A stretch of DNA of 60,000 nucleotides from Adiantum capillus-veneris (taxonomy: Eukaryota > Streptophyta > Polypodiopsida > Polypodiales > Pteridaceae): positions 91,679,529 to 91,739,528 of the forward strand of contig CM043959.1 in the NCBI GenBank assembly GCA_014529385.2. Reading direction: 5' to 3'. Below, piece after piece: positions 1-11,000 of this stretch. The notes beneath the pieces are model-generated. The model did not search any database. It saw only the letters and a program-made list of their open reading frames with translations, and was not told the DNA's origin. Every line of letters begins with the position of its first letter. Position 1 is the first letter of the stretch. The translations under genes were made by a program, and so were the position numbers.

Positions 1-83
1 GGCAGGCAAGGCGAAGAAGGGAGGGAGGAAGGGAATGAGGGGCGCCTACTCTACACCTCCGCCAAAGAAGCCTGCTGGAAGGG

Positions 84-1275
84 TTGGGGGGGGAGCCAAA
101 AAGCAGCCTGGGACGAGACCCATGCAGTCGAGGGCGGGGCCAACGCCGGTTGAGGAGGTCAAAGAGGTGGGGGGGGAGCTCCGATGTTGTTCCGGAGCCT
201 TCGCCGGTCAAGACTGCTGTTGTGACCGGGGAAAGGAAGAAGAAAGCGGGGAAAGGACCAAACAATGACGATGTTCCTCCATTGGCGGTTGTAGAACCGG
301 AGCCATGCAAGCCTGTTGGCTGTTGTGACCAAGGAAGGGAAGAAGGGGGCTTTAAAGGCCCAACAGCCAGAACAAGTAAGATAGTTCCCGGGTTTACCTG
401 TGAATGTCCGGGTTTATCTCTGGATGTTTGGGTTTACTTGTTCCAACGTGTGCAGGGTTTGAAGATTGCAACGCCTCAGGGCCAAGATGCTCCTCTGTCG
501 ACGAAAGTACCTCGAGAGGCGTGCCAAGGTGCTACTTCGAAGAAAGCTCCAAAGGCCCCAAAGGCCCAAGGATATCCAACGCACAAAACAGGTAGGACTC
601 TTCCTGTAGATGCCCGGGTTTATCTGTCATTGCCCAAAGATTCCATGTGGTTTAAGGGAAATTTGTGCCTGTTGTTAAGTGTTCAAATGTGCAAGGTTTG
701 AAGAGGGCAACGCCTTTGAAGATTGATGCTCCTCTGTCGGTGGATGTACCTCGAGAGGTGTTGCTTCAAAGAAGGCTCCAAAGATTGCAACGCCTTTGAA
801 GATTGCAATGCCACCGGGCCAAGATGCTCCTTTGTCAGCGGATGTACCTCAAGAGCAAGGCCAAGGCTCTATTTTGAAAAAGGCCCCAAAGGTCCCAAAG
901 GTCCCAACCAACAAAACATGTAAGATTTGTGCAGGGTCAAGATGCTCCTCTGTCATCGGATGTACCTCGGAGCCATGCCAAGATGCTAGTTTGAAGAAGG
1001 CCCTGGCCCCAAAGGCCCCAAAGGAGATCCAACCAACAAAACAGGTAGGAGAAATGCCTGGGTTTATCTGTCAGTCCCGAGTATCGCTAGCTGTTAAGTG
1101 CTCCTAGGTGTTTAAGATGTGCAGGGTTTGAATCTGGTTAAAGGATCAGGCGCGTTGAAGGCTCAAAAAAGCGGCCAGTCAAAGGAGGTGAGTGGCACAG
1201 CGGGCACCCGACCAGGGGCTCCAAAGGCTCCTAAGTCTCCAAAGGAGGACCAAAAAACTAAACACGTAGGACTAT
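84..1275 (+). CDS. Gene A, 5' part: repeated Lys/Pro-rich exon cassettes (partial)
   Basis: No known family recognised. At least four similar coding cassettes follow one another (about 457-591, 740-915, 932-1050, 1130-1265). Each starts after an acceptor-like tgtgcag, carries a GQDAPLS-like segment, a VPRE/VPQE segment and a run of PKAPK or PKVPK, and ends at AAACA before a gta donor. Between them lie short introns holding copies of a cccgggtttatctgtca motif. This looks like tandem duplication of a single exon. The 5' end lies outside or near the start of the window and no convincing start codon was chosen. The product would be basic and low-complexity, so a DNA- or RNA-binding tail is possible but unproven. 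It probably joins the four better-defined exons that follow at 1591-3509. Confidence 0.45.
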
Positions 1276-1590
1276 GCCCGGGTTTATCTGTCAGTGCCCG
1301 GGTTTATTAGTCAGTGCCCGGGTATTGTGAAATTTTTTTGAAAATTGTGTCGGCTGTAAGGTGTTCACGGGTGTCAATGTGTGTAAGATATAATTGTGCT
1401 TGAAGGATCAAGTCCCTTGAAGGTTCAAAAGAGTGGTCAAGCAAAGAAGTTGAGTGGCACAGCAGGCTCCAAACCACCCAAGACACAGGTATGCAACAAA
1501 CGGCCCTAGGCAGACTATTGCAATGAAAGTGTGCCTTGCAAGTGTTTTTGGACCTTGCACCCGGGTTTATGTCTGAGTGCATTGTCATAG

Positions 1591-1731
1591 GTGAACAAGA
1601 GAAAGGCCAAGGCCGATGTGAAAGAGAAAGAAGGTACGGCGGTCCCCGAGCAACAAAATGTGAAGAGGTTGAAGAGGATGAAAGAGGTGGAAGTCCGTGA
1701 TCCCGTCGAGCGAAAACTTGTTGTTGATGAG
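1591..1731 (+). CDS. Gene A exon, Lys-rich
   Basis: A 141-nt open segment lies between an acceptor (attgtcatag) and a donor (gag/gtaagc). It starts NKRKAKADVKEKEG and ends ERKLVVDE. The length is a multiple of three and the exon is phase 0 on both sides, like the next three exons. The encoded stretch is highly charged and resembles a nuclear localisation region. No domain recognised. Confidence 0.55.
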
Positions 1732-1816
1732 GTAAGCCCCTCAAGTGTTGTGCAAGAAGCCAATGAATTGTTTTTTTTTATCTTATGGTTTTCCTCTTCT
1801 TTGATAAAATGGTTAG

Positions 1817-2050
1817 GTCAAGGTGAAAGGCCACATAGGCAAGGGGCAGTTGGAGAAGGTGCCGGAGGTTAAGATTGCTCTAAAGAGGGATGGTGTGAAG
1901 AATAAGGCTAAAAAGCATGTGGAGAAGTGGAAAGAGGATGAAGGGCCAGCGGATAAGGCTCTTGCCCTTGTCGGCTCTTCAAAGCGGCCCAAGCTTCAAG
2001 TAAAGAGAGCAAAACAATCAGGGGCAAGCTGTACTACCTCCACAACTGTG
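1817..2050 (+). CDS. Gene A exon, Lys-rich
   Basis: A 234-nt phase-0 segment runs from an acceptor (aaaatggttag) to a donor (gtg/gtaaga). It encodes VKVKGHIGKGQL near its start, KNKAKKHVEKW in the middle and SSKRPKLQVKRAKQ near its end. It is basic and low-complexity, in keeping with the preceding exon. The following intron contains the long (CT)n tracts and four copies of the cccgggttta motif. Confidence 0.55.
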
Positions 2051-2090
2051 GTAAGAAGTCCCTAGGTTTATCTGTCACGGCATGGTGTGC

Positions 2091-2362
<272 letters not shown>

Positions 2363-2546
2363 GTATTCTTATTGCCCGGTTTACTTGTCACGGCATGGTG
2401 GGAAACTCTCTCTGTCTAGTATTCTTATTGCCCGGGTTTACCTGTCATGGCATGGTGTGCAACTCTCTCTCTCTGTCTAGTATTTTTTATTGCCCGGATT
2501 TATCTGTCACTGACTTGCTTTTCCTTTTGCATTGTATTGGATGTAG

Positions 2547-3014
2547 ACGCCTTATGTTGAGGTTATCAATGGGGGTAAGTTGGTGAAGATTTGTCGGGCA
2601 AAACCACCATGTGCGAGTCGGAACACTCTCATGGAGAAGCGATCACGGATGATTCAACACTTAAAGAAAGTATATGGGCTGGATGTCTTCATCCCTCAAA
2701 GGCTCGGAGGGCGGCCTCGAGGGAGTGTCAACAATGACGTGCCCAAGTCAAGTATACGAGATCAGGTACGGGCCCAACAGCGCTTTAAGGATGTGAGTCG
2801 AAAGTTTGTAGTAAATCGCAAGAGGATTGAGGAGAGAGCAAAGAATAGGGCAGCCCTCACTTGGAACGTTCTTCCGCGCAAGGCTCAAACGGCCATGAAG
2901 AAAGATACTTTTATCATGCAGTTTGTGGCCAACCACATGAAAACGATCGATCAAAGGGAAGAGGCAATGAAAAAGGAGATCAAGAGTCACGTGGAGGAAG
3001 GCTACGAATCTAGG
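2547..3014 (+). CDS. Gene A exon, conserved-looking globular part
   Basis: A 468-nt phase-0 exon runs between gatgtag and AGG/gtaagt. It encodes 156 residues starting TPYVEVINGGKLVKICRAKP and ending EEGYESR. This is the only part of gene A with normal amino-acid diversity. It contains an RLGGRPRGS patch (AT-hook-like GRP core) and a long charged helix-like segment with many Lys/Glu and Met. I do not recognise a named domain. The AT-hook-like core hints at DNA binding but is too short to rely on. It joins in frame to the acidic last exon. Confidence 0.6.
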
Positions 3015-3125
3015 GTAAGTTCTATGGTCATAGAAGCCAACTTTACTATTTTAATCGGGTTTGTGTTTTTGTAAGTGCCTGGGTTTATGCTATGTCTGAG
3101 TTTAAATTAATCTTTTTTATTGCAG

Positions 3126-3509
3126 CGCCGGATCAAAGTGGGGACCTTGATTGTTCGTAGTGACAAGGATAAAAGCAGCGGGGGGAGTAGCGGAGGGAGT
3201 GATGACGATGGAGATGAGGATGACGAGTCTAACCAGGATGGGAGTGGGGATGATGATCCCGATTATGGTAGCGATGGGGATGCCGATGATGAGGATGGTG
3301 GGGGTGACACAAGTGGTGGCGGTGATGACATAAGTGGTGGGAGTGACATAAGTGGTGGCGGTGATGACGGTGAGGATGATGGGACTGATGACGAGGATAA
3401 CGGCGGTGGAAGTGGCAAAGGGGACAGTGAGGATGGCGCCCAAGATGTTAGTAGTGACGAGGATGAGGCGCAAGAGATTTTATCTTCACCTGCAAGCATC
3501 CTTGCTTGA
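3126..3509 (+). CDS. Gene A last exon, acidic Asp/Gly/Ser-rich C-terminus
   Basis: This follows a clean acceptor (tttttattgcag). It reads RRIKVGTLIVRSDKDKSSG, then about 90 residues of Asp/Glu/Gly/Ser repeats (DDGDEDDES, GGGDDISGGSD and similar), and ends ILSSPASILA at a TGA (3507-3509). The repeats are partly tandem at the DNA level (agtggtggcggtgatgac). Acidic tails of this kind occur in chromatin proteins and in some transposon accessory proteins; nothing here decides between them. Confidence 0.6.
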   Translation, partial: RRIKVGTLIVRSDKDKSSGGSSGGSDDDGDEDDESNQDGSGDDDPDYGSDGDADDEDGGGDTSGGGDDISGGSDISGGGDDGEDDGTDDEDNGGGSGKGDSEDGAQDVSSDEDEAQEILSSPASILA

Positions 3510-4143
3510 GATTGTTTTGAGTGACTATGTCGTTTGTATGATTTTGTTTCACATGCTGATACATACTTATCAGCTCTAACATGGAATGTGAACTTTTCAT
3601 TCTCTCCTCGGCTTATGCTAGGTGGTTAAAACAATTTTGTGTTACAAATTTTTTGGGTTGACAAGTTATTCACGTTTACATGTTCGCATGTTAAATTAAG
3701 TCTGGGTTTATGGATTGCCTGGGTTGATATGTGTACCGGGTTTACTTTATCGGTTATCAAATAAGTCTAGGTTTTACTGATTTCTTGGGTTGATATGTTG
3801 TCGGGGTTGACATGTTATTTGTATAGTGGTTTGCATTCATGGTTTATATGTTATTTGTATAGTGTGCTGCAAACTTAGAAAATGTTGTTTGTATGAACTT
3901 GCATCACATACTCATCAGCTTTAACATGCAATGTGTTGGCTTTCCCTTCTCTCTCTTGGCTTAAGCTATGAAGTTAAGTTGCTTCATAGTTTGAATAGTG
4001 TGCCTTGGGTAGACATCCATGGTATATGTGAAAGCTTGTGAAGTGCGTAGATTTTGTGGTTGTATTTGCAAGCTGTCATTCAAGTTGTATTTGCAAGTTG
4101 TGTTGTTTGGTGCCATGGCAAATTTCACCATATGGTTTGAAAG

Positions 4144-4226
<83 letters not shown>

Positions 4227-4495
4227 TCCAATGTTTTATGAGGCCTTATCGTGTTTTATGTTTTGGTGCGTTAGTCATGCATTTGGTTTTCCTTGGACAA
4301 GTTTCAAAAAAAACATTGACATTGCCATTGCCATTGTGCCTAAGCTATTAGTAGTGGTAGTAGTGAAAATCCACAATGATGATGGTAGAAAGAGGAAAGG
4401 AAGATGCTGCCAAGAGTATAAGACAATCATACTAGAAGGACAAATCTCTTCTCCACTTGCATCACGTACATTTCTACAACTAAACTATGTTGATA

Positions 4496-4534
<39 letters not shown>

Positions 4535-4800
4535 CTCACCTAATTAGTCTAATATTAACATAAAAATGTATTATTGTACAACTTAAATCTAACTATATAG
4601 ACACTGCAATCTCTATCAAAGTTGAGAAAAACTATACACCTAATAGTTGCACAAGAAATACAATCCTAAGAGGGCATTGAGAATGAACTGCCATATAAAG
4701 AGGTAGCCCATGGTCAATTAAAATAGGTATGGAATTAAGTGTATAAAGCAGAGGTATTGAAAATTATTTTAGGGAAGGTAATGAGTCAAAATTCTCCATC
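3510..4800. other. Non-coding region between convergent genes, with microsatellites
   Basis: No convincing gene. Just after the gene A stop there is an imperfect duplication: a segment with ACATACTTATCAGCTCTAACATG near 3560 recurs near 3907 with changes. Several degenerate gggttgatatg/gggtttac motifs lie at 3650-3810. A (CT)n tract (about 4145-4196) runs directly into (CA)n (about 4197-4222), and a (GT)n tract lies at about 4501-4531. The 4560-4800 part is AT-rich unique sequence in which I see nothing. Confidence 0.6.
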
Positions 4801-4953
4801 ACAAGACAAGAAGTAGTGCCGATAGGTTGAGAAAAACCCAAAACAGGTATAAGGTTGATTGAAAGAAGACAAACAAAAAGCCTATCAAGTTGTACAAAGT
4901 AAGAATAGTCCACTCCTTTACCACCATAATAATAAGTTTAAAACTTGCCTTAT

Positions 4954-5316
4954 TCAGGTGAAAAGAGATGGTAGGTGATAGAGAGGTCCAAGAATAGTAC
5001 AAATAACCAAACATGGGATACATATAAACCCGGGCAAAACAGCAAGACAAGAGGCAGATGTTTACTGCTCAGTTTCAGGTGAAAAGATATGGTAGGTGAT
5101 TGAGAGGTCCAAAAATAGTACAAATAACCAAACATGGGATACAGATAAACCCGAGCAAAACAACAAGACAAGAGGAAGATGTTTACTGCTTAGTTTCAGG
5201 TGAAAAAATACGGTAGGTGATTGAGAGGTCCAAAAATAGTACAAATAACCAAACATGGGATACAGATAAACCCGGGCAAAACAGCAAGACAAGAGGAAGA
5301 TGTTTACTGCTCAGTT
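4954..5316 (-). repeat. Three tandem copies of a 121-bp unit
   Basis: The start TCAGGTGAAAAGA recurs at 4954, 5075 and 5196, giving an exact 121-bp period. Copies differ by a few substitutions. Each unit contains the intronic motif in its minus-strand sense form (reverse complement of ataaacccgggcaaaac). The array sits immediately 3' (minus-strand sense) of the transposase C-terminal coding segment, so it is probably in its last intron or 3' untranslated region. Confidence 0.9.
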
Positions 5317-5740
5317 TTACAAAAGTACAATTCGATGAGCCGATGCCAATACTCCATGCATGGTTTCCCCATCATTGAACTTCAGATCAAACAAACGCTC
5401 ATCGTCATTGTTTGGTCCGCATACCACGAACGTAACAAGGCATTCATAAGCATTAGACCCATGAAACAACAAGGCTTGTCGGCATATCAATGCTCCTAGC
5501 TTTTCTTGAGCTCTTAGTTGTGGAGTCATAGGCAACAATGCATTGCAAGTGTGGCATGTATCGACCCCCTCGTCCACCAAGAAAGTCTTTGTGCAACAAT
5601 GATGACAGTAAACCCACCTTTGTGAATCAAACCGAACTCACTTACGGCCCCTTTGATGCTTATGTTGCAAGGCACCCGTTTGTCTAGCAGGCCGTGTGGG
5701 CATCGTGATTTGTATATTTACTCCTTTTGGCCTAGGTTGG
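5317..5740 (-). pseudogene. FAR1/MULE-type transposase gene, C-terminal coding segment (interrupted by element 1)
   Basis: The minus strand reads a Cys/His-rich stretch (QRWVYCHHCCTKTFLVDEG, then CHTCNALL), followed by KLGALICRQALLFHGSN and an end at HRIVLL. The paired Cys motifs suggest a zinc-binding tail. This segment directly abuts the left target duplication of the Ty3/gypsy element. The same minus-strand frame resumes at 19105 on the other side, so both belonged to one exon before insertion. One in-frame TGA lies near 5640. Function is inferred from the transposase exons at 20.7-22 kb. Confidence 0.55.
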
Positions 5741-6322
5741 TGTTAACCCTCGTGGCTCACGGACACCCTATCGCCTACGACGGACACTGTAACCGTATTA
5801 TTTATTTAAGTAGAGTCAGGCATCGGGCTTGTCGGTCCAATAGGGAAAGGTAGAGTGATCGCCGATGAGAGGCGCACTCTAACACGAACATGCTAGGGTT
5901 AGTTGGCTAAGCATGGGCGCCCAAGTGTGAATGGGGTGAGCTCACATAAAAGCCAATTAAACCTAAAATTGAGTCATTCTCTCATTGTGCAATAGAAGCT
6001 GCTCTTGCTCCATCTCCACCTTCTCCTTCACCATCTCCTTGTGTGTGTGCGTGTGAGAGAGAGAGAGTGTGTGAGAGTGTGTGTGCGATCGAGCGTTGCG
6101 GCGGCACGACGGCGGCGAGGCGGTTGAGCGCAGCACGACTGCAGCTTCTTCTTCATCGCGGCGAGGAATCCACTACGAAGGCGAGCGTAGAGCGGTGAGT
6201 GACACACCCTTTGCTCTCTTGAGCTTGCTAGTTTAGGCTTGTTGTGTGCTTGGAGCCATTTGTGGCTCGCACACGGTGTATCGGCAAGTCCTTTGCTTCG
6301 ACAGTGCGGCAAGGAGCGCACA
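5741..6322 (+). repeat. Element 1 left LTR
   Basis: 582 bp, beginning TGTTAACCCTCG and ending GGAGCGCACA. A TATA-like CATAAAAG is at 5945-5952. A short (GT)n(GA)n tract at about 6041-6090 lies downstream of it, so it would be transcribed. A GC-rich patch (GCGGCGGCACGACGGCGG) follows. Confidence 0.95.
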
Positions 6323-6326
6323 TTTT

Positions 6327-6344
6327 TGGCGCTGCTGCCGGGGA
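6327..6344 (+). other. Primer binding site, tRNA-Asp type (two mismatches)
   Basis: TGGCGCTGCTGCCGGGGA lies five bases after the LTR. The perfect complement of the plant tRNA-Asp(GUC) 3' end is TGGCGCCGTTGCCGGGGA, which element 2 carries exactly; this copy has two changes. Confidence 0.85.
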
Positions 6345-7250
6345 AATGCCCTACACTAAGCTCGGTTAAGCACTTTCCGCTTTCTTGTGGTGCAATTTCT
6401 ATCATAGGAAAGGTAGGGAATGAGTGTGTGTAGTTGTGTGGAGAAGGATTTGTGAAGAAGGAAGGTGTGTGGTTGTGTGGAGAAGGTTTTTTGTTACACT
6501 GTACTGTCTTTTTTGTTTTCTGTTAAAGAAGGAGTTACATTTTTTTTGCAATGTACTGTTAGAATTAAGGTATTAGCTATGGAATGTTAGTTCTGTAAGG
6601 TTAGTTTTGTAGATCTGTTAGCTACTGTAGTACTGTGTAAACAGTGTTAGAGTGTGTGTGGCAGTATCTCCATTAGCTGTAAGTAGATAAGGTAGGTGTA
6701 GGTTAAGTGTGTGTGTGCGCGCGCGCGGCGCCGCGGCCGCGGTAACAAAAAAAAAAAATTAAAAAGAAAAAAAATTTCTTTTTCGAAAAAAAAATCAAAA
6801 AATAAAAGCGTGAGTGAGGGGGAGGTTAGATTTTTCGAAAATAAAAACCCAAGCCCAAGCCCAGGCCTCAGTCCTCAGTCTTATGATATATACTAGACTC
6901 ACTCTTATATATATACCCTACCTCCTCAAGAGGGAATGAGAGCATGTGGGACAAGTCCTCCACTCTCCTCCCTTCTCTTCCCACTTGACCCTTAGACTTG
7001 CTATTTGGAGCCTAGTTCCCCAGCTAGGAAAAGACTGTTTTGGGCTTTTCTGGAGCAAAATAGAACCAAACGGTGGGCTGTAAAGCACAGCGCGTCCCTC
7101 CTAGCAATACGCTCGTTTTGAGCTATCACACGGCCCATTCCACGACACGCTCTAAAAAATCTAGCAAAAAAAACAAAAAAAAAACTAGCAAAAAACTAGT
7201 CACAAGGCCTCCTAGAGCAGCTTTTTGACACCTTAGTGTATCAAAAGCAC
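6345..7250 (+). other. Element 1 untranslated leader
   Basis: About 900 bp between primer site and gag start. It is T-rich then A-rich, with a CG-rich knot (gcgcgcgcggcgccgcggccgc, about 6718-6739) next to poly-A runs, and then CCAAGCCCAAGCCCAGGCC. Several short upstream ORFs exist but none is shared with element 2. The leader of element 2 has the same layout (CG-rich knot, A/T runs, repeated CCCAAGCCC) although the sequence has diverged, so structure may matter for packaging or translation. Confidence 0.6.
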
Positions 7251-7982
7251 ATGCACTTACGCTCTGGGCGGGTGCTAGAACACGAGCATATTGAGGGTGC
7301 CTCTGTTCATACGGACACCCATTACCCATCCACGATAGGCTCTAGACCCTCAGCGGGGACACAAGGTAGCACCACCCAAGACCCTAAAATAGCCGCTAGT
7401 GATTCCTCCTCCGACTCAAAAATCATGGAAGCATACCCTACCCAAAACACTGAGAGAGAAGGCCATGCACCTCCTGAAGCTCCACAGCCTAGTACTAGTA
7501 TGTTTAGCCGTTTCATGGAAACATTAGGTAGAGCTACTCGCTCGGAACCTGATGCAAATGAAGCACACGAAGGGGGTGGGGAAGTGGACTCTCCTTTCAC
7601 ATCGCACGTGGCCCCCACACCCCCAAAGAGTGTCCATGTGGATATCCTGCCAACTTCTTACCAAGAAGGCCCTGTTGAGCTGCCTCCTTCAGAAGTTCCC
7701 TCTAGAGTACCGTTGGTGACAAGTAAAACCACGGGGAGCAACATTGCTTCTACCTCACAAGAAATCGTTAACACGTCGACTCTAGAAGGATTGTTCATTA
7801 ATGATCATTGGACATACGACCTCCACACTGAGGTGTTGACGGATCTACACTCTGGCCACGCCTACCATGTAGAATGGATAGAGATTGTACGATCCACCTC
7901 TAGTGCCACGAGCCTCGAAGATCAACAGAAAATGATTTGTAATGTTATCCATGGCATTATTCAATCAGAAAGGCAAAACTAA
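7251..7982 (+). CDS. Element 1 gag N-terminal region (before an in-frame TAA)
   Basis: Start chosen at ATG 7251 because the MHLRSGRVLE opening is matched by MYLRSGRVLE in element 2 and resembles the start of many plant gypsy gag proteins. It encodes about 243 residues, Ser/Thr/Pro-rich and probably disordered, ending SERQN. The TAA at 7980-7982 is in the same frame as the next large ORF (8010). Element 2 has an Arg codon at that place and reads on. The most likely view is a single gag-pol frame with one nonsense change in this copy; a leaky stop separating products cannot be excluded. Confidence 0.8.
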   Translation: MHLRSGRVLEHEHIEGASVHTDTHYPSTIGSRPSAGTQGSTTQDPKIAASDSSSDSKIMEAYPTQNTEREGHAPPEAPQPSTSMFSRFMETLGRATRSEPDANEAHEGGGEVDSPFTSHVAPTPPKSVHVDILPTSYQEGPVELPPSEVPSRVPLVTSKTTGSNIASTSQEIVNTSTLEGLFINDHWTYDLHTEVLTDLHSGHAYHVEWIEIVRSTSSATSLEDQQKMICNVIHGIIQSERQN

Positions 7983-8009
7983 GGGGTAAATATACTCTCA
8001 ACTGGCCCC

Positions 8010-11000
8010 ATGAGATTTCTGGATACGAGCAAGGCTCAACAACCTACTCTATCACAAATGGAGACTCCTCTAATGAGCCCCATGGACCCATCTTACGTCA
8101 TTTCACCTGGGGTCTCTATGCAATCTGAGCCTCCGAGCGACAACTTTAGCTTCCCTAACTTGGCTCAACCCTCTATTAAGGAAAACACAGTGCTCACTCC
8201 AGGGATAAGCCTAACAGAGAATGCACCGATGACGTCTACGGTTAGCGCAGTGCCACTACCTAGTGTCGTAGTACCTAATATGGGGCCTCGACCGTATGTG
8301 CCTCTAGCCCCTTATGCACACATGGCCCCCACACCTCCAATTGTACCACTTGTTTATGCTCCTGGAGTGCCGCTCCCTAGCCCTTGTCCGAGTGGACCTA
8401 TGCCCGGTTATGTTCCATATCCTGCATCATCCACACATATGCCAAGACCGGTACCCGTCCCTCTCCCACATATGATTCCAAGAGTACCTCCACCGGCCCT
8501 GCCTCCTCACATAGGTGACTTGGCAGCGTTTGCTCAAACCATAGGTCGATCTATCGCGGAAAATATGCGTCATGCATCTGATAGAGAGCCTAGAAGTAAG
8601 GCAGTACAAATTGCCAAACTCACGCAAAAATTCAATGGGGACGAAGATGCTAGAAAACACATTGAAGTGTTTGAACAAGTATGTGATTCCTTAGGGGAAT
8701 GCAACGAACTACATAAGTGCAATGCCTTAAGCTTGACATTAAGTGGGAAGGCTGGAGATTGGTATAGAACCCTAAGGGTGGACGAGAAAACAATCTACCC
8801 TACCCTTCGAAGGTTGTTTCTAAAGGAGTACATACGAGAAGGTGTGCTTTGGGGTGTAGCATCTCAGCTACAGAAGGCCGAACGTAAGGAAGGAGAGTCA
8901 GTAAGGGACTTCATTAGTCGTCTAAAGCACTTAAACTCTCGCTGCCCTGTAAATGAGCGCTTCAACAATAACCAACTGCTTGATCGATTCATTCGAGGGT
9001 TGAGGAATGAAGGAATCTATAATGGACTAGTGATTAGAGGTATCACAACCTGGGAAGATGTCACTGCCAATGCAATCCAATTAGAGGACAACTTGATGAT
9101 AGCAGGCATGAGGGTGTCTACTGACACGAGATCCACTAGCTCACAAGCCATTGAGTATGAACCCATGACTGCAAAGCCCATTGCCAATGAGCCAAAGGTA
9201 TTTGAGACATTCTTGACAGACCTCACCAAGGCAATCCAAGAGTCTCTTAAGGATAATCGACCCCCTCAAAATAGTCACATGTATCCAAGAAGGGAGCAAC
9301 AATGGTGTTCCATTTGCTTAGGTCCACATAGCACTAGTGAGTGCCCTACGTTTAGAGTAAAATTTAATGGAACTTGCAACGCATGTGGTAGGTATGTTCA
9401 CCAAGCTAAGGATTGTTTAATGATCAAACGTATGATGGCAAATAGACCACCTGTAGCCTGGGCGGATGCACCTCGAGCTCCTATATTGATGCCTGCTCCA
9501 CCTGTTGAGCAACTACCGCAACACATGGTCCCTAGATCTCAAAATATTGTACAAACTACACCGCTACCACCTCCTATGCTAGGACCGCAGCCCCCGCATC
9601 CAAGAGTCGCCCCTATGAACCAAGTGGGTTGCGAGCCATCTAATGCTTATGCAGATGGCTGTGAGGAGGAAATAGACACTAGTATTGCCTACGGACTTGA
9701 TACATTGGAAGAGTGTCCTATATACTACATGGAAGATTGTTGGGGGCAAGTCAAGCCAGTTTATCAAGCTGCTGCTCTCGCATCCAGAGGTCAAAATATC
9801 AACACCCAGGCTAGGAGGCCACCTCTTCAATGCTACGAGTGTGGTGGACCACATCGGGCAGCGGAGTGCCCTATTAGGCTGCAAAAGAATGCTGCACAGA
9901 TGCAAATGAATCAAGGGAGCACGTCTGCAATGCCAATACTCACATGTAATCATTGTGGCATAGATCACTTGATTGCCCAATGCCCCTATAACCCAAATGC
10001 GCCTAAAATCACACCCCTAAATTTGGTCGAAATTGCTAGTGTGACATCGCCAATACCACCCGTCGCACCCGCTTATGCGATTACATGGTCCATGCTTCAA
10101 GGGCCAGGCCATATCCTCGAAGAGAGAGATACCGCGTCAGTTATCCAAGCAAAGAAAAAGAAGACACGAAGGAAGAGGTCGCAAAATACGGGAAATTCAA
10201 AGCCAAGTTCCAAAACAAACATAGGAACAGGAGATGACCCCGTGTATATGAATGACCTCGAGGATGATTCAGATTCAATCGAGACAATGGAGACTAGAAC
10301 CAATACCACAAAGGGGAAGACCGACAAAGAAAACCGTAACATGGAACCAAATGAAAACCGAATAAGAGAAAACCATAAAGAGCCTCTGAAAACACCACAA
10401 GTGTTTCCAAATCCAATCCAAGACCCCCAAGATATACCGCAGGGGCAAAAAGGGAAGAATCGTAAAAAGAAGATTGGGACGTACCCAAACCCAGTAGATG
10501 AGATTGAGCAGGTGAAACATCTAAGAGGTTTAGTGGAGGAGACTCAAGGGAAACTAGAACCAGAACCCATGCATGTCAAAATTCATGACACAGTGTTTCC
10601 CACGCAAGTTCATCCACCCCACATGAACCATAGACCGTTAGCCATATCTAGTATCATCCGAGAAGGGAGTGAGGACGGGACATCAGAAAGTGAGCATACA
10701 CCTTTCTTGTTGGAAAGGATGTTTAACGAAGGAATACTTGATCCCATTGAGGAATATGAGATTCCATCCTCACCAGTTCCTAGTCAAGGACCTACACCCT
10801 GCAAAATGCCAATGAATGTTGCCAAACTGGTGGACTTCATGTCTTCTGAGGTCCGAACCACGATCATAGCAAAGTTGTATGGAGATCCTAAGTTATTCCT
10901 TGCACTTCGAGCATTCCTTAACGGAGAGCTTCGAACGGGATTACCGCAGTTTGCGCAACCAAATAGGCTTGACTTGATTATGATTGATGAGGAAAATCAT

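Noticed and set aside
3120-3500. Minus-strand Ser/Pro-rich or Ile/Thr-rich frames opposite the acidic exon
   Set aside because: They are shadows of the Asp/Gly repeat on the plus strand; splice signals and the adjoining exon support the plus strand.
4954-5316. Three-copy 121-bp array considered as a CRISPR-like or regulatory array
   Set aside because: The units are contiguous with no variable spacers and diverge by point changes, as ordinary tandem duplication does; the setting is a plant transposon.
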